A DNA stretch of 5,103 nt, from NCBI GenBank assembly GCA_016839985.1, contig JAEOTG010000245.1, positions 1-5,103 of the forward strand. The letters are read 5' to 3'. Under the pieces are notes generated by a model that did no database searches, was not told the DNA's origin, and saw nothing but the letters and a program-made list of their open reading frames with translations. A program made the translations under genes and the position numbers. Shown here in pieces: positions 1 to 4,515 of this stretch (positions are counted from its first letter, which is position 1; the number at the start of each line of letters is the position of its first letter). The stretch comes from Candidatus Heimdallarchaeota archaeon. GTDB lineage: Archaea > Asgardarchaeota > Heimdallarchaeia > Heimdallarchaeales > Heimdallarchaeaceae.

Positions 1-1076
1 CAATAGCAGAAACTTATACGTACCAAATAGAAAATGGTTCACAAATATACTCTTATGTGATAGGAGAAACATTAATGGTTGACTTTTACAACCAAAGCTT
101 ATCACTCAACAAATATGAAAATTCGTCATTTGTTGAAGAACAAAACGAAATCAGTTACTTCTCAAATACTTCTCTATCTTCTAGTTACATTAATGAATTA
201 CGTAATTTGGAAATAGATTTTCAAGAAATCTTTCTTTGTAAACTCAAAATAGAAGAAATGCCATATATTGAAGTTAGTACATATGGATATAACTTAATTG
301 GAGATAATCGTAGTTTTTACGCTACTATTGTAGGTTATAGTGAAGATTTCTTACCTGAGGATTTGTTCATGTGGGGAGAACACCCAAAACCAGGAAGAAA
401 TGAAGTATTGATAGGGGATACATTAGATCATGAAATTTTCGACAATAGTTCAGTAGAGAAAATCAGACTAAAAGAGGAATCAACCAAATTCGAAATTAGT
501 GGAGTAATAAAAGACGAATTAGCAGCAGGTTTTACAGTTTATATTCCATTAAACAAGTTGATTCAAGAAGGTATAACTTCTAATCCGAATCTTATAATGT
601 TTGGAGATATCAACTCAACAATATATGATGAAATAAGCAGTATTTCAAGTAGCTATGGATATGAATTAGGAAATATTTCAGAGATTATTAACAAAAAGAA
701 AACAGAATATGTTGAGTTCTCCTTCATGTATGGTTCTCTTGGTGGAGGATTGTTCATCGTTTTTTCATTTCAAATTGTTGTTTTCTGTTTCCTATACTTT
801 CTGAATTATAGGAAAGATTACGAGTTATTATATAAATTAGGAGTAGCAAAAAGAAAAATCTACAGAATAAATACAGCTTCTACATTTATGCATATAATAC
901 CTGGAATGCTAACAGGAATATATTTTGGATCAGTTCTAGCCAGATATTTCCTTGTACCAGCTGCTAGATTATCTTTATATGGCTTTATCATAGGAGCAGG
1001 AATATTATTCTATATCTTATTAACAATATTGGGATCAATAGTAGGTGGAAGAAGAGGATTAAAGAGTATAGTTTAG
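1..1076 (+). CDS. FtsX/MacB-like ABC transporter permease, C-terminal part (5' end outside window)
   Basis: The reading frame is open from base 3 and ends at TAG 1074-1076, so 357 residues are visible and the N-terminus, with the first membrane segment, lies upstream. An internal ATG at 57 is not a credible start because the frame continues unbroken before it. Visible residues 1 to about 240 look like the extracytoplasmic domain of these permeases. They contain a VGYSEDFLP stretch, then PKPGRNEVLIG, then FEISGVIKDE...VYIPLNKL, which match the usual order in MacB-type periplasmic domains. Three hydrophobic segments follow at about 246-268, 293-318 and 324-348. The loop after the first holds RKDYELLYKLGVAKRKI, the typical cytoplasmic E-LL-LG-(K/R) motif of the FtsX fold that contacts the ATPase. 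By family knowledge it pairs with a LolD/MacB-type ATPase to move or release envelope substrates. No ATPase gene is visible here and the substrate is unknown. Confidence 0.85.
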   Translation, partial: IAETYTYQIENGSQIYSYVIGETLMVDFYNQSLSLNKYENSSFVEEQNEISYFSNTSLSSSYINELRNLEIDFQEIFLCKLKIEEMPYIEVSTYGYNLIGDNRSFYATIVGYSEDFLPEDLFMWGEHPKPGRNEVLIGDTLDHEIFDNSSVEKIRLKEESTKFEISGVIKDELAAGFTVYIPLNKLIQEGITSNPNLIMFGDINSTIYDEISSISSSYGYELGNISEIINKKKTEYVEFSFMYGSLGGGLFIVFSFQIVVFCFLYFLNYRKDYELLYKLGVAKRKIYRINTASTFMHIIPGMLTGIYFGSVLARYFLVPAARLSLYGFIIGAGILFYILLTILGSIVGGRRGLKSIV

Positions 1077-1298
1077 CTATTTTACGTAAAAAAATCTCAT
1101 AATTTTGATGCTTCTTTTCTCTAAGTATTTTGATTTAAATCTAATTTTAAGAGTAATACAGAATCTAAAGATAGATCATTATTACAAACTGTCTAGCTTG
1201 CAAATTTTGTTATTTTCTTGTAAATTGACATTTTTTTATTTTTGAGGTTTAAGTATCCTTCTTCTACAATAATATAAACAGTTCAAGAGTGATGCAAG
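1077..1298. other. AT-rich spacer after the permease gene
   Basis: No gene is supported here. The DNA is rich in A and T and has scattered T-runs (for example around 1114-1120 and 1229-1242) that could act as archaeal oligo-T terminators for the permease transcript. A 12-bp palindrome TTTTACGTAAAA sits at 1080-1091 just after the stop codon. Near the right end, AATATAAA at 1271-1278 looks like a TATA box about 25 nt before the ATG at 1299. Confidence 0.5.
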
Positions 1299-1481
1299 AT
1301 GAAATACAAACATGATCCAGGAGATGGAGACGAAGATATTCTCCCCCCGGCTGGTTTCCAAACTAGCCTTATCATTTTTTTTATTTTCAGTATTTCCCTT
1401 CTTTCTAAATCATTTTACAGGAACAAAATCTCTATCTATAATCTTTTTAATATGATCTTCAGGAATTCCTTTGCTTCGTAA
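1299..1481 (+). CDS. Possible small protein (60 aa) or small RNA locus; uncertain
   Basis: A short frame starts at ATG 1299. It is preceded by AGTGAT five bases upstream, resembling the ribosome-binding sites of other genes here, and by a TATA-like AATATAAA at 1271-1278. The first 19 residues are acidic and Gly/Pro-rich (MKYKHDPGDGDEDILPPAG) and come from a GC-rich patch unlike its surroundings. Residues 20-36 are hydrophobic, but they are encoded by a hairpin and a T-rich tract, so that may be accidental. The last third runs antisense through the zinc-ribbon gene. The same DNA could instead be a short untranslated RNA ending at the hairpin/T-tract at 1349-1382. No family is recognised. Confidence 0.2.
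   Translation: MKYKHDPGDGDEDILPPAGFQTSLIIFFIFSISLLSKSFYRNKISIYNLFNMIFRNSFAS
1349..1382 (+). terminator. Hairpin followed by T8 tract, terminator-like on + strand
   Basis: GGCTGGTTT (1349-1357) pairs with AAACTAGCC (1360-1368), giving nine pairs with one G-U and a nominal 2-nt loop, so in practice about eight pairs and a 4-nt loop. TTATCA and then eight Ts (1375-1382) and ATTTT follow. This looks like an intrinsic terminator for + strand transcription, either of read-through from the permease or of a short transcript started near 1299. There is no matching T-run on the other strand. Confidence 0.45.
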
Positions 1482-1691
1482 ACCATTTACAAAAACATTC
1501 AAGCAATCTTTACAATAGACCTTTTTAGTTTCTGTATTGTAAGCAAGGGGAGAAAGGAATTTACTTTTTTGGCAAAAAGTGCATTCAACTTTAATTCCTG
1601 CAGCAAATCTGGCAGAACAATCTTCACAGTAAACAGAACTCCCAGTTATTGGTCTTCCACATTTGGCACAAAACTTTACACGAGTAACCAT
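1410..1691 (-). CDS. Small double zinc-ribbon protein (93 aa)
   Basis: The 93-residue protein has four CxxC knuckles: C8/C11, C22/C25, C37/C40 and C60/C63. The first pair of knuckles (FCAKCGRPI...YCEDC) is a compact zinc-ribbon of the zinc_ribbon_2 kind. The second (CTFC...CKDC) has a longer 19-residue insert. The tail from about 70 is a short basic and amphipathic stretch (GLRSKGIPEDHIKKIID). Each ribbon probably binds one Zn ion; the protein may bind nucleic acid or protein partners, but no specific role can be given. The frame is open up to 1850, but I choose ATG 1691 because the Cys-rich domain begins right there, the upstream residues look like translated spacer, and a TATA-like TTTAAAAT at 1721-1728 predicts a transcript starting only a few bases before it. 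No ribosome-binding site is seen, which fits a nearly leaderless mRNA. Confidence 0.7.
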   Translation of the reverse strand: MVTRVKFCAKCGRPITGSSVYCEDCSARFAAGIKVECTFCQKSKFLSPLAYNTETKKVYCKDCLNVFVNGLRSKGIPEDHIKKIIDRDFVPVK

Positions 1692-1720
1692 GTTGTTCGA
1701 ATCTTTGAGATTGGTTTTAA

Positions 1721-1728
1721 TTTTAAAT
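1721..1728 (-). promoter_or_regulatory. TATA box candidate for the zinc-ribbon gene
   Basis: TTTAAAAT on the minus strand is centred about 33 bases before ATG 1691. With the usual 25-27 bp from TATA box to start site, transcription would begin at about 1698, leaving a leader of only around 7 nt. Confidence 0.4.
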
Positions 1729-1766
1729 TTATGGATAGTTAAAAATAAAATGACAAGTTGACACAC

Positions 1767-1789
1767 TCCCCTTTGCTTCAAGTGGAGAT
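1767..1789 (-). other. ORB-like site (origin recognition box), minus orientation
   Basis: Read on the minus strand, 1785 to 1767 is CCACTTGAAGCAAAGGGGA. It has the layout of an archaeal Origin Recognition Box as I recall it: a short dyad-like CCAC..GAA part, then a G-string. It matches the ORB-like site at 4211-4229 at 15 of 19 positions, including the whole CAAAGGGG block. In archaea such sites bind Orc1/Cdc6. It forms an inverted pair with the site at 1920-1942. Confidence 0.5.
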
Positions 1790-1919
1790 GTTGTATGTAT
1801 TGTTGTACTATTTGGATATAGTTTAAGGTAAGTTGTACATAGTCCCCCAATTAATACAAAAGTTTAATTATATAAATGTTTCTATGAAACAATAGACAAA
1901 CTTATATTCAATTAAATAA
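1790..1919. other. AT-rich segment between two inverted ORB-like sites; candidate unwinding element
   Basis: About 130 bp, mostly A and T, separates the two ORB-like sites. It holds repeated GTTGTA(C/T) words (1790-1795, 1802-1808, 1832-1838), an isolated C5 block at 1844-1848, a TATA-like TTATATAAA near 1868-1876, and the inverted repeat TGTTTC-TAT-GAAACA at 1877-1891. No gene is supported. The arrangement resembles an archaeal origin with a duplex unwinding element, but this is inference. Confidence 0.35.
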
Positions 1920-1942
1920 ATTTCGAGTGGAAAGAATGGGGT
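1920..1942 (+). other. ORB-like site (origin recognition box), plus orientation
   Basis: The core at 1924-1942 reads CGAGTGGAAAGAATGGGGT. It agrees with the ORB-like site at 4211-4229 at 16 of 19 positions, keeping AGTGGAAA and GGGGT at the same spacing. Its G-string runs into a second G4 block and a GC-rich hairpin at 1940-1956. It faces the opposite way from the site at 1767-1789. Confidence 0.5.
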
Positions 1943-1956
1943 GGGGATCCCCCACT
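1940..1956. repeat. Short GC-rich inverted repeat overlapping the ORB-like site
   Basis: GTGGGG (1941-1946) and CCCCAC (1950-1955) are separated by ATC, with a possible extra G-T pair outside. It is a very strong hairpin for such AT-rich surroundings and overlaps the G-string of the ORB-like site. No T-run follows, so a terminator is unlikely. Confidence 0.5.
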
Positions 1957-2039
1957 GAAACAAAAATACGAAATAAATGAAAAATATAATAATACTTACA
2001 CTTATTAAAGTACAAAACTAGTCTAACATGATATCTATC

Positions 2040-2047
2040 TTTAAATA
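2040..2047 (+). promoter_or_regulatory. TATA box for the winged-helix gene
   Basis: TTTAAATA lies about 43 bases before ATG 2087. At the usual distance, transcription would start near 2069, giving a leader of about 18 nt that just contains the ribosome-binding site at 2077-2082. Confidence 0.55.
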
Positions 2048-2076
2048 GAATCTTCATGGTAATTTAATTAGCAGAA

Positions 2077-2082
2077 AGTGAT
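2077..2082 (+). promoter_or_regulatory. Ribosome-binding site that decides the start of the winged-helix gene
   Basis: AGTGAT resembles the archaeal anti-SD complement GGTGAT and lies 4 nt before ATG 2087. The same 4-nt spacing is seen for the peptidase gene. The upstream in-frame GTG at 2078 lies inside this site, so ATG 2087 is the better start. Confidence 0.6.
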
Positions 2083-2086
2083 TTTA

Positions 2087-2536
2087 ATGCCAAAAGAGAT
2101 TACAATTAAGCTTCCTGATGGAACCATAATAAGGATACCTTCAGGTGACACAGAAAGCCTAAAAACAACACTTGCACTAGTTACTGGAAAAGATGTAGGA
2201 TTGGGTGGAGAAGGAGAAAAAGAGATACAAAAAATTACATCTATACATGAACTAATTGCGGCATCAAAGATAGAACGTGTAGCGAGTATCATAAGAAATC
2301 ATTATCCTGAAGGGGATTGGTTTACCTCAAATGAAGTATGTGAGCTGTATGAGATAATATTTAGAGAGGGAATAAAAATGAGCACTGTAAGCACATACTT
2401 ATCAAGACTAGCAGATGAGAATTTACTTAACAGGAAAGGAAGCATATCCCAAAGATTATATTCAATAACAAAGAAATTAATAGAGATATTCGGAGAACTT
2501 AAAGTCTTGGAAATACCTCCTGATCTTTTAAGTTAG
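2087..2536 (+). CDS. Winged helix-turn-helix DNA-binding protein (149 aa), function unknown
   Basis: Residues 1-19 form a likely beta hairpin (EITIKLPDGTIIRIPSG) that may be a small dimerisation or sensing element. A linker of about 20-55, with a Gly-rich GLGGEGE part, follows. Residues 60-128 look like a winged helix: helix 1 at KIERVASIIRNH (61-72), helix 2 around SNEVCELYEIIF (81-92), recognition helix MSTVSTYLSRLADENLL (98-114), and a wing at NRKGSISQRLYSI (115-127). The pattern T-V-S-T-Y-L-S-R-L before a wing is typical of such domains. No metal-binding or enzymatic motif is visible. It is probably an archaeal transcription regulator or other DNA-binding factor. It has its own promoter and stands between an ORB-like pair and the inverted-repeat array at 2569-2709, so those sites are natural candidates for binding; that link is inferred only. 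The family is not recognised by name. Confidence 0.75.
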   Translation: MPKEITIKLPDGTIIRIPSGDTESLKTTLALVTGKDVGLGGEGEKEIQKITSIHELIAASKIERVASIIRNHYPEGDWFTSNEVCELYEIIFREGIKMSTVSTYLSRLADENLLNRKGSISQRLYSITKKLIEIFGELKVLEIPPDLLS

Positions 2537-2566
2537 CCCAGTTAAGCGGCTGTTTTTTATTTTTAA
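2535..2566 (+). terminator. Weak hairpin plus T-rich tract after the winged-helix gene
   Basis: AGCC (2535-2538) can pair with GGCT (2548-2551), and a T-rich run TGTTTTTTATTTTT follows directly. The stem is short, but archaeal termination depends mainly on oligo-T, so this is a reasonable end for the winged-helix transcript just before the repeat array. Confidence 0.5.
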
Positions 2567-2568
2567 AA

Positions 2569-2709
2569 ATCTTACCACAAGAATTATTTTAACGTGGTAA
2601 GATAATAGATAAATTCTGTGGTTGGTGTCTTACCACGCGTAGAGTATTGTTCCATGTGGTAAGATACTTATAACAGTCTTACCACAAATTCAGTTTTTAT
2701 GTGGTAAGA
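2569..2709. repeat. Three-unit inverted-repeat array, TCTTACCAC...GTGGTAAGA
   Basis: Three units each consist of TCTTACCAC and its exact reverse complement GTGGTAAGA. Arms: 2570-2578/2594-2602, 2628-2636/2656-2664 and 2677-2685/2701-2709. The 15, 19 and 15 nt between the arms differ in sequence, as do the stretches between units (25 and 12 nt). So only the arms are conserved, as expected for binding half-sites or RNA stems. Unit 1 extends to 10 bp with A-T at the outside, and unit 3 to 10 bp with A-T at the inside. A degenerate half-copy GTGGTTGG lies at 2618-2625. The array sits between converging genes, away from both promoters. Confidence 0.85.
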
Positions 2710-2742
2710 AATCAAAACAACACTTTGGTTCTCTTCTACAAA

Positions 2743-2758
2743 ATTAAAAAAATCCCCC
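2743..2758 (-). terminator. Oligo-T terminator candidate after the M42 peptidase gene
   Basis: On the minus strand, GGGGGATTTTTTTAATTTTG follows the stop codon by about 17 nt. A seven-T run (bases 2746-2752 as A on the plus strand) after a G-rich block fits an archaeal oligo-T termination signal. No clear stem is visible. Confidence 0.45.
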
Positions 2759-2774
2759 TTCCCATTAATAACTA

Positions 2775-3908
2775 CTAAATTTCTGTAAAGGAATCAACTG
2801 TATTTTTATCTAGTCTTTTTACTAGTTCTAAAATCAGTTTAATAGCATTATTTACATCTTTTAGATCTATTATTCCATTGTGTGCATGTATATGCCTAGT
2901 TGGTATACCTATCACAATGCTGGGACATCCCATATCTGCTAGGTGAATAACTCCTGCATCTGTACCCCCACCTTTAACTAAAGATAGTTGATGAGGTATT
3001 TTTAGTTCTTCAGCAGTTTTTATCACAAAATCTCTAAATCTTGGATTTGGTATCATTGATCTGTCATATGTACAAATTGAAGGTCCTTTTCCTAGTTTTG
3101 AGGGAGCTTCTGTTGATTTTACTCCTGGAATATCTCCTGCAATATCAACTTCTAAAGCTATTCCAATATCTGGTTTAATCATTTGGGCAGCAGTTTTTGC
3201 ACCTCTTCGCCCTACTTCTTCTTGAACTGTTGATGCACCATAAATGATATTTGGATGTTCTATATTTTCTTCTTTGATTTTTCGTATTAATCCTGCTGTT
3301 ACAACTGATCCTAACCTGTCATCAAATGCCTTCCCAACCGCTAGTTTTACAACTTCTTTTTCCTCAATAGAATCTTTTTCCTTATTTATTCTTGGTCTTT
3401 CCCAGATTTCAAAAGTTGCATCTGGCATTACTGGATCACCAACACGTATTCCCATTTCTTCTACTTCTACTTTACTTGTACAACCTATATCAATGAACAT
3501 CTTATCTTTAACAACAACTTTTTTCCTTTCTTCAGGATCTAAAATATGTGGTGGTTTAGCTCCTATTACACCTGGAATCATCTTACCTTCTACTGTTCTT
3601 ATAATCACTCTTTGTGAAAGTAATGTCTGATCCCACCATCCACCTAATTGATGAAATTTAAGAAAACCATCTTTTGTAATCGCAGAAATTTGAAAACCTA
3701 TTTCATCGATGTGACCTGCAATCATTATTTTTGGTCCCTGTTCAATTCCTTTTGATGTGAAAATCAATGTACCTGTTCTATCTTGGAGAATTTCATCTGA
3801 AAATTTCTCCACATATTTTTTCATTATCTTTTGAACTTCCCATTCAAATCCTGAAGGGCCAAATTCATTTGATAATTCTTCTAGTAACTCAATATCGAAA
3901 TCTACCAA
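2775..3908 (-). CDS. M42 family metallo-aminopeptidase (TET/glutamyl aminopeptidase type)
   Basis: The 377-residue protein is a little longer than the usual 340-360 for this family and appears intact. The expected dinuclear metal site of M42 peptidases is present: H66 in AGHIDEIGF with D68 beside it, D196 in KAFDDRLG, the E230-E231 pair in VQEEVGRRG (general base and ligand), D255 in EVDIAGD and H341 in RHIHAHNG. The segment from about 75 to 175 corresponds to the inserted dimerisation/PDZ-like domain. By family knowledge these cytosolic enzymes assemble into tetrahedral dodecamers and trim N-terminal residues from peptides released by the proteasome; residue preference cannot be read here. 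No signal peptide is seen. The start is TTG 3908, chosen because AGGTGAT lies 4 nt upstream; the nearby ATG (3912-3910) is in another frame and too close to that site. A TATA-like TTTATAAATA at 3993-4002 would give a leader of about 60 nt. It appears to be a single-gene unit. Confidence 0.93.
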   Translation of the reverse strand: MVDFDIELLEELSNEFGPSGFEWEVQKIMKKYVEKFSDEILQDRTGTLIFTSKGIEQGPKIMIAGHIDEIGFQISAITKDGFLKFHQLGGWWDQTLLSQRVIIRTVEGKMIPGVIGAKPPHILDPEERKKVVVKDKMFIDIGCTSKVEVEEMGIRVGDPVMPDATFEIWERPRINKEKDSIEEKEVVKLAVGKAFDDRLGSVVTAGLIRKIKEENIEHPNIIYGASTVQEEVGRRGAKTAAQMIKPDIGIALEVDIAGDIPGVKSTEAPSKLGKGPSICTYDRSMIPNPRFRDFVIKTAEELKIPHQLSLVKGGGTDAGVIHLADMGCPSIVIGIPTRHIHAHNGIIDLKDVNNAIKLILELVKRLDKNTVDSFTEI

Positions 3909-3912
3909 TCAT

Positions 3913-3919
3913 ATCACCT
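3913..3919 (-). promoter_or_regulatory. Ribosome-binding site supporting the TTG start of the peptidase gene
   Basis: AGGTGAT on the minus strand is a full match to the archaeal anti-SD complement. It lies 4 nt before TTG 3908, the same spacing as for the winged-helix gene. Confidence 0.7.
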
Positions 3920-3992
3920 TATTTCTAATTTCACAATATTATTTTTACATAACTATTTTGAAAGATTAACAGTTGTTATTTAACTATTGCTT

Positions 3993-4002
3993 TATTTATA
4001 AA
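3993..4002 (-). promoter_or_regulatory. TATA box candidate for the M42 peptidase gene
   Basis: TTTATAAATA on the minus strand is the best TATA match upstream of the gene. It predicts a start site near 3971 and a leader of around 60 nt. Other AT-rich stretches nearby make the choice uncertain. Confidence 0.4.
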
Positions 4003-4099
4003 AAAACAATATAAAAACTACAATTCTTATTTTTTGATTAATACAAAATAACATTTTAGGATTATTTTTCATATCTTGAACCAAAATTTCGAGTGTATT

Positions 4100-4172
4100 T
4101 GTGAAGCGTTCTAATGGAAATCTCTTAATTCTTAAGTCTTTTATTGTTTATGGTCTTTAGAACGTATTCACA
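4100..4172. repeat. Spaced inverted repeat, arms of 15-16 bp
   Basis: TGTGAAGCGTTCTAA (4100-4114) matches in reverse complement TTAGAACGTATTCACA (4157-4172): CGTTCTAA and TGTGAA are both exact, with one extra base between them in the right arm. The 42-nt centre is T-rich and contains CTTAA-TTC-TTAAG. The outer parts of both arms are copies of the TTGTTCACAA-type motif. Confidence 0.7.
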
Positions 4173-4173
4173 C

Positions 4174-4485
4174 CTTGTGAACAAGCCAGGACGCATAATT
4201 CTTCAGTTTTCCAGTGGAAACAAAGGGGTGACAATTGTTTGTTCACAAATAAAAATATTCAAAAAAAAGTCAAATACACAAAGTTGAGATTTTTGTCGAA
4301 ATAATATATCTGTTCACAGATTTTTAAAAATGCAGTGAACGGTTAGAGCACAATTATTCACAAAGAATTTTTGTCGTTAGCAATATGTAATTAAAAGCTC
4401 TAAAAATAGATTTAGTAGCTATGTGAACTAATGTATTAACTGTGTATGCTGTATTTATTCGGTATTACACTAGAATTGTGAAAAT
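4174..4485. repeat. Dispersed TTGTTCACAA-type motif (about 7 copies here, 9 with the flanking dyad)
   Basis: Copies share a TGT-TC-ACA core or its complement TGT-GA-ACA. The best are CTTGTGAACAAG (4174-4185), TTTGTTCACAAA (4238-4249) and ATCTGTTCACAGAT (4308-4321), each with perfectly complementary arms around a 2-base centre. Weaker copies are AGTGAACG (4334-4341), TTATTCACAAAG (4354-4365), ATGTGAACTA (4421-4430) and ATTGTGAAAAT (4475-4485). The outer arms of the 4100-4172 dyad add two more. Spacing is irregular and both orientations occur. Confidence 0.65.
4207..4229 (+). other. ORB-like site (origin recognition box), best match in window
   Basis: The core at 4211-4229 is CCAGTGGAAACAAAGGGGT. 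A short dyad (TTCCAGTGGAA) followed by AAACAAA and a GGGGT G-string is, as I recall it, very close to the euryarchaeal ORB/mini-ORB consensus bound by Orc1/Cdc6. Two diverged relatives lie at 1767-1789 (minus) and 1920-1942 (plus). Confidence 0.6.
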
Positions 4486-4515
4486 GTATTACTAGACTGA
4501 AGTTTGTGGCAAAAA

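Larger units (their letters stand above)
4080..4490. other. Candidate replication origin or regulatory region with ORB-like site and TTGTTCACAA-type repeats
   Basis: This is most of a 607-bp stretch (3909-4515) with no supported gene. It combines one strong ORB-like site (4207-4229), about nine copies of a TTGTTCACAA-type motif in both orientations, a 15-bp spaced dyad (4100-4114/4157-4172), a duplicated CACAAAG...ATTTTTGTCG block, and AT-rich tracts such as 4248-4276 and 4300-4330. The density of repeats and the ORB match are typical of an archaeal origin, but a binding region for a regulator cannot be excluded, and no initiator gene is visible in the window. Confidence 0.45.

Noticed and set aside
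1080..1091. 12-bp palindrome TTTTACGTAAAA after the permease stop
   Set aside because: A single AT-rich copy with no loop or T-run; it is likely chance or at most a minor site.
1197..1226. Imperfect direct repeat CTTGCAAATT/CTTGTAAATT, 20 bp apart
   Set aside because: Two short AT-rich copies only; not enough to call a regulatory repeat.
1349..1368. tRNA T-arm or other known structured RNA
   Set aside because: No TTCRA loop, no acceptor or anticodon arms around it; a plain hairpin with T-tract explains it better.
1332..1368. Further ORB on the minus strand (TTTGGAAACCAGCC then GGGGGG)
   Set aside because: The TGGAAAC and G-string parts are present but two bases too far apart, and the hairpin/terminator explains the sequence.
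1692..1850. N-terminal extension of the zinc-ribbon protein (53 extra residues)
   Set aside because: It would read through the TATA-like box and the ORB-like site, has no domain-like content, and the zinc ribbon begins directly after ATG 1691.
2068..2292. Minus-strand open frame opposite the winged-helix gene
   Set aside because: It has low-complexity Ser/Ile/Phe-rich content and lies wholly against a well-supported gene.
2569..2709. CRISPR array
   Set aside because: The conserved units are 9-bp arms in alternating orientation, with spacings of 12-25 nt. CRISPR repeats are longer, directly repeated and regularly spaced.
3244..3630. Plus-strand open frame opposite the M42 peptidase gene
   Set aside because: Its Ser/Thr/Phe-rich translation is the shadow of a gene with a full set of catalytic residues.
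4354..4362. Bacterial DnaA box (TTATTCACA, one mismatch to TTATCCACA)
   Set aside because: The other signals are archaeal, and the word is one of a family of TTGTTCACAA-type copies whose shared core is different.
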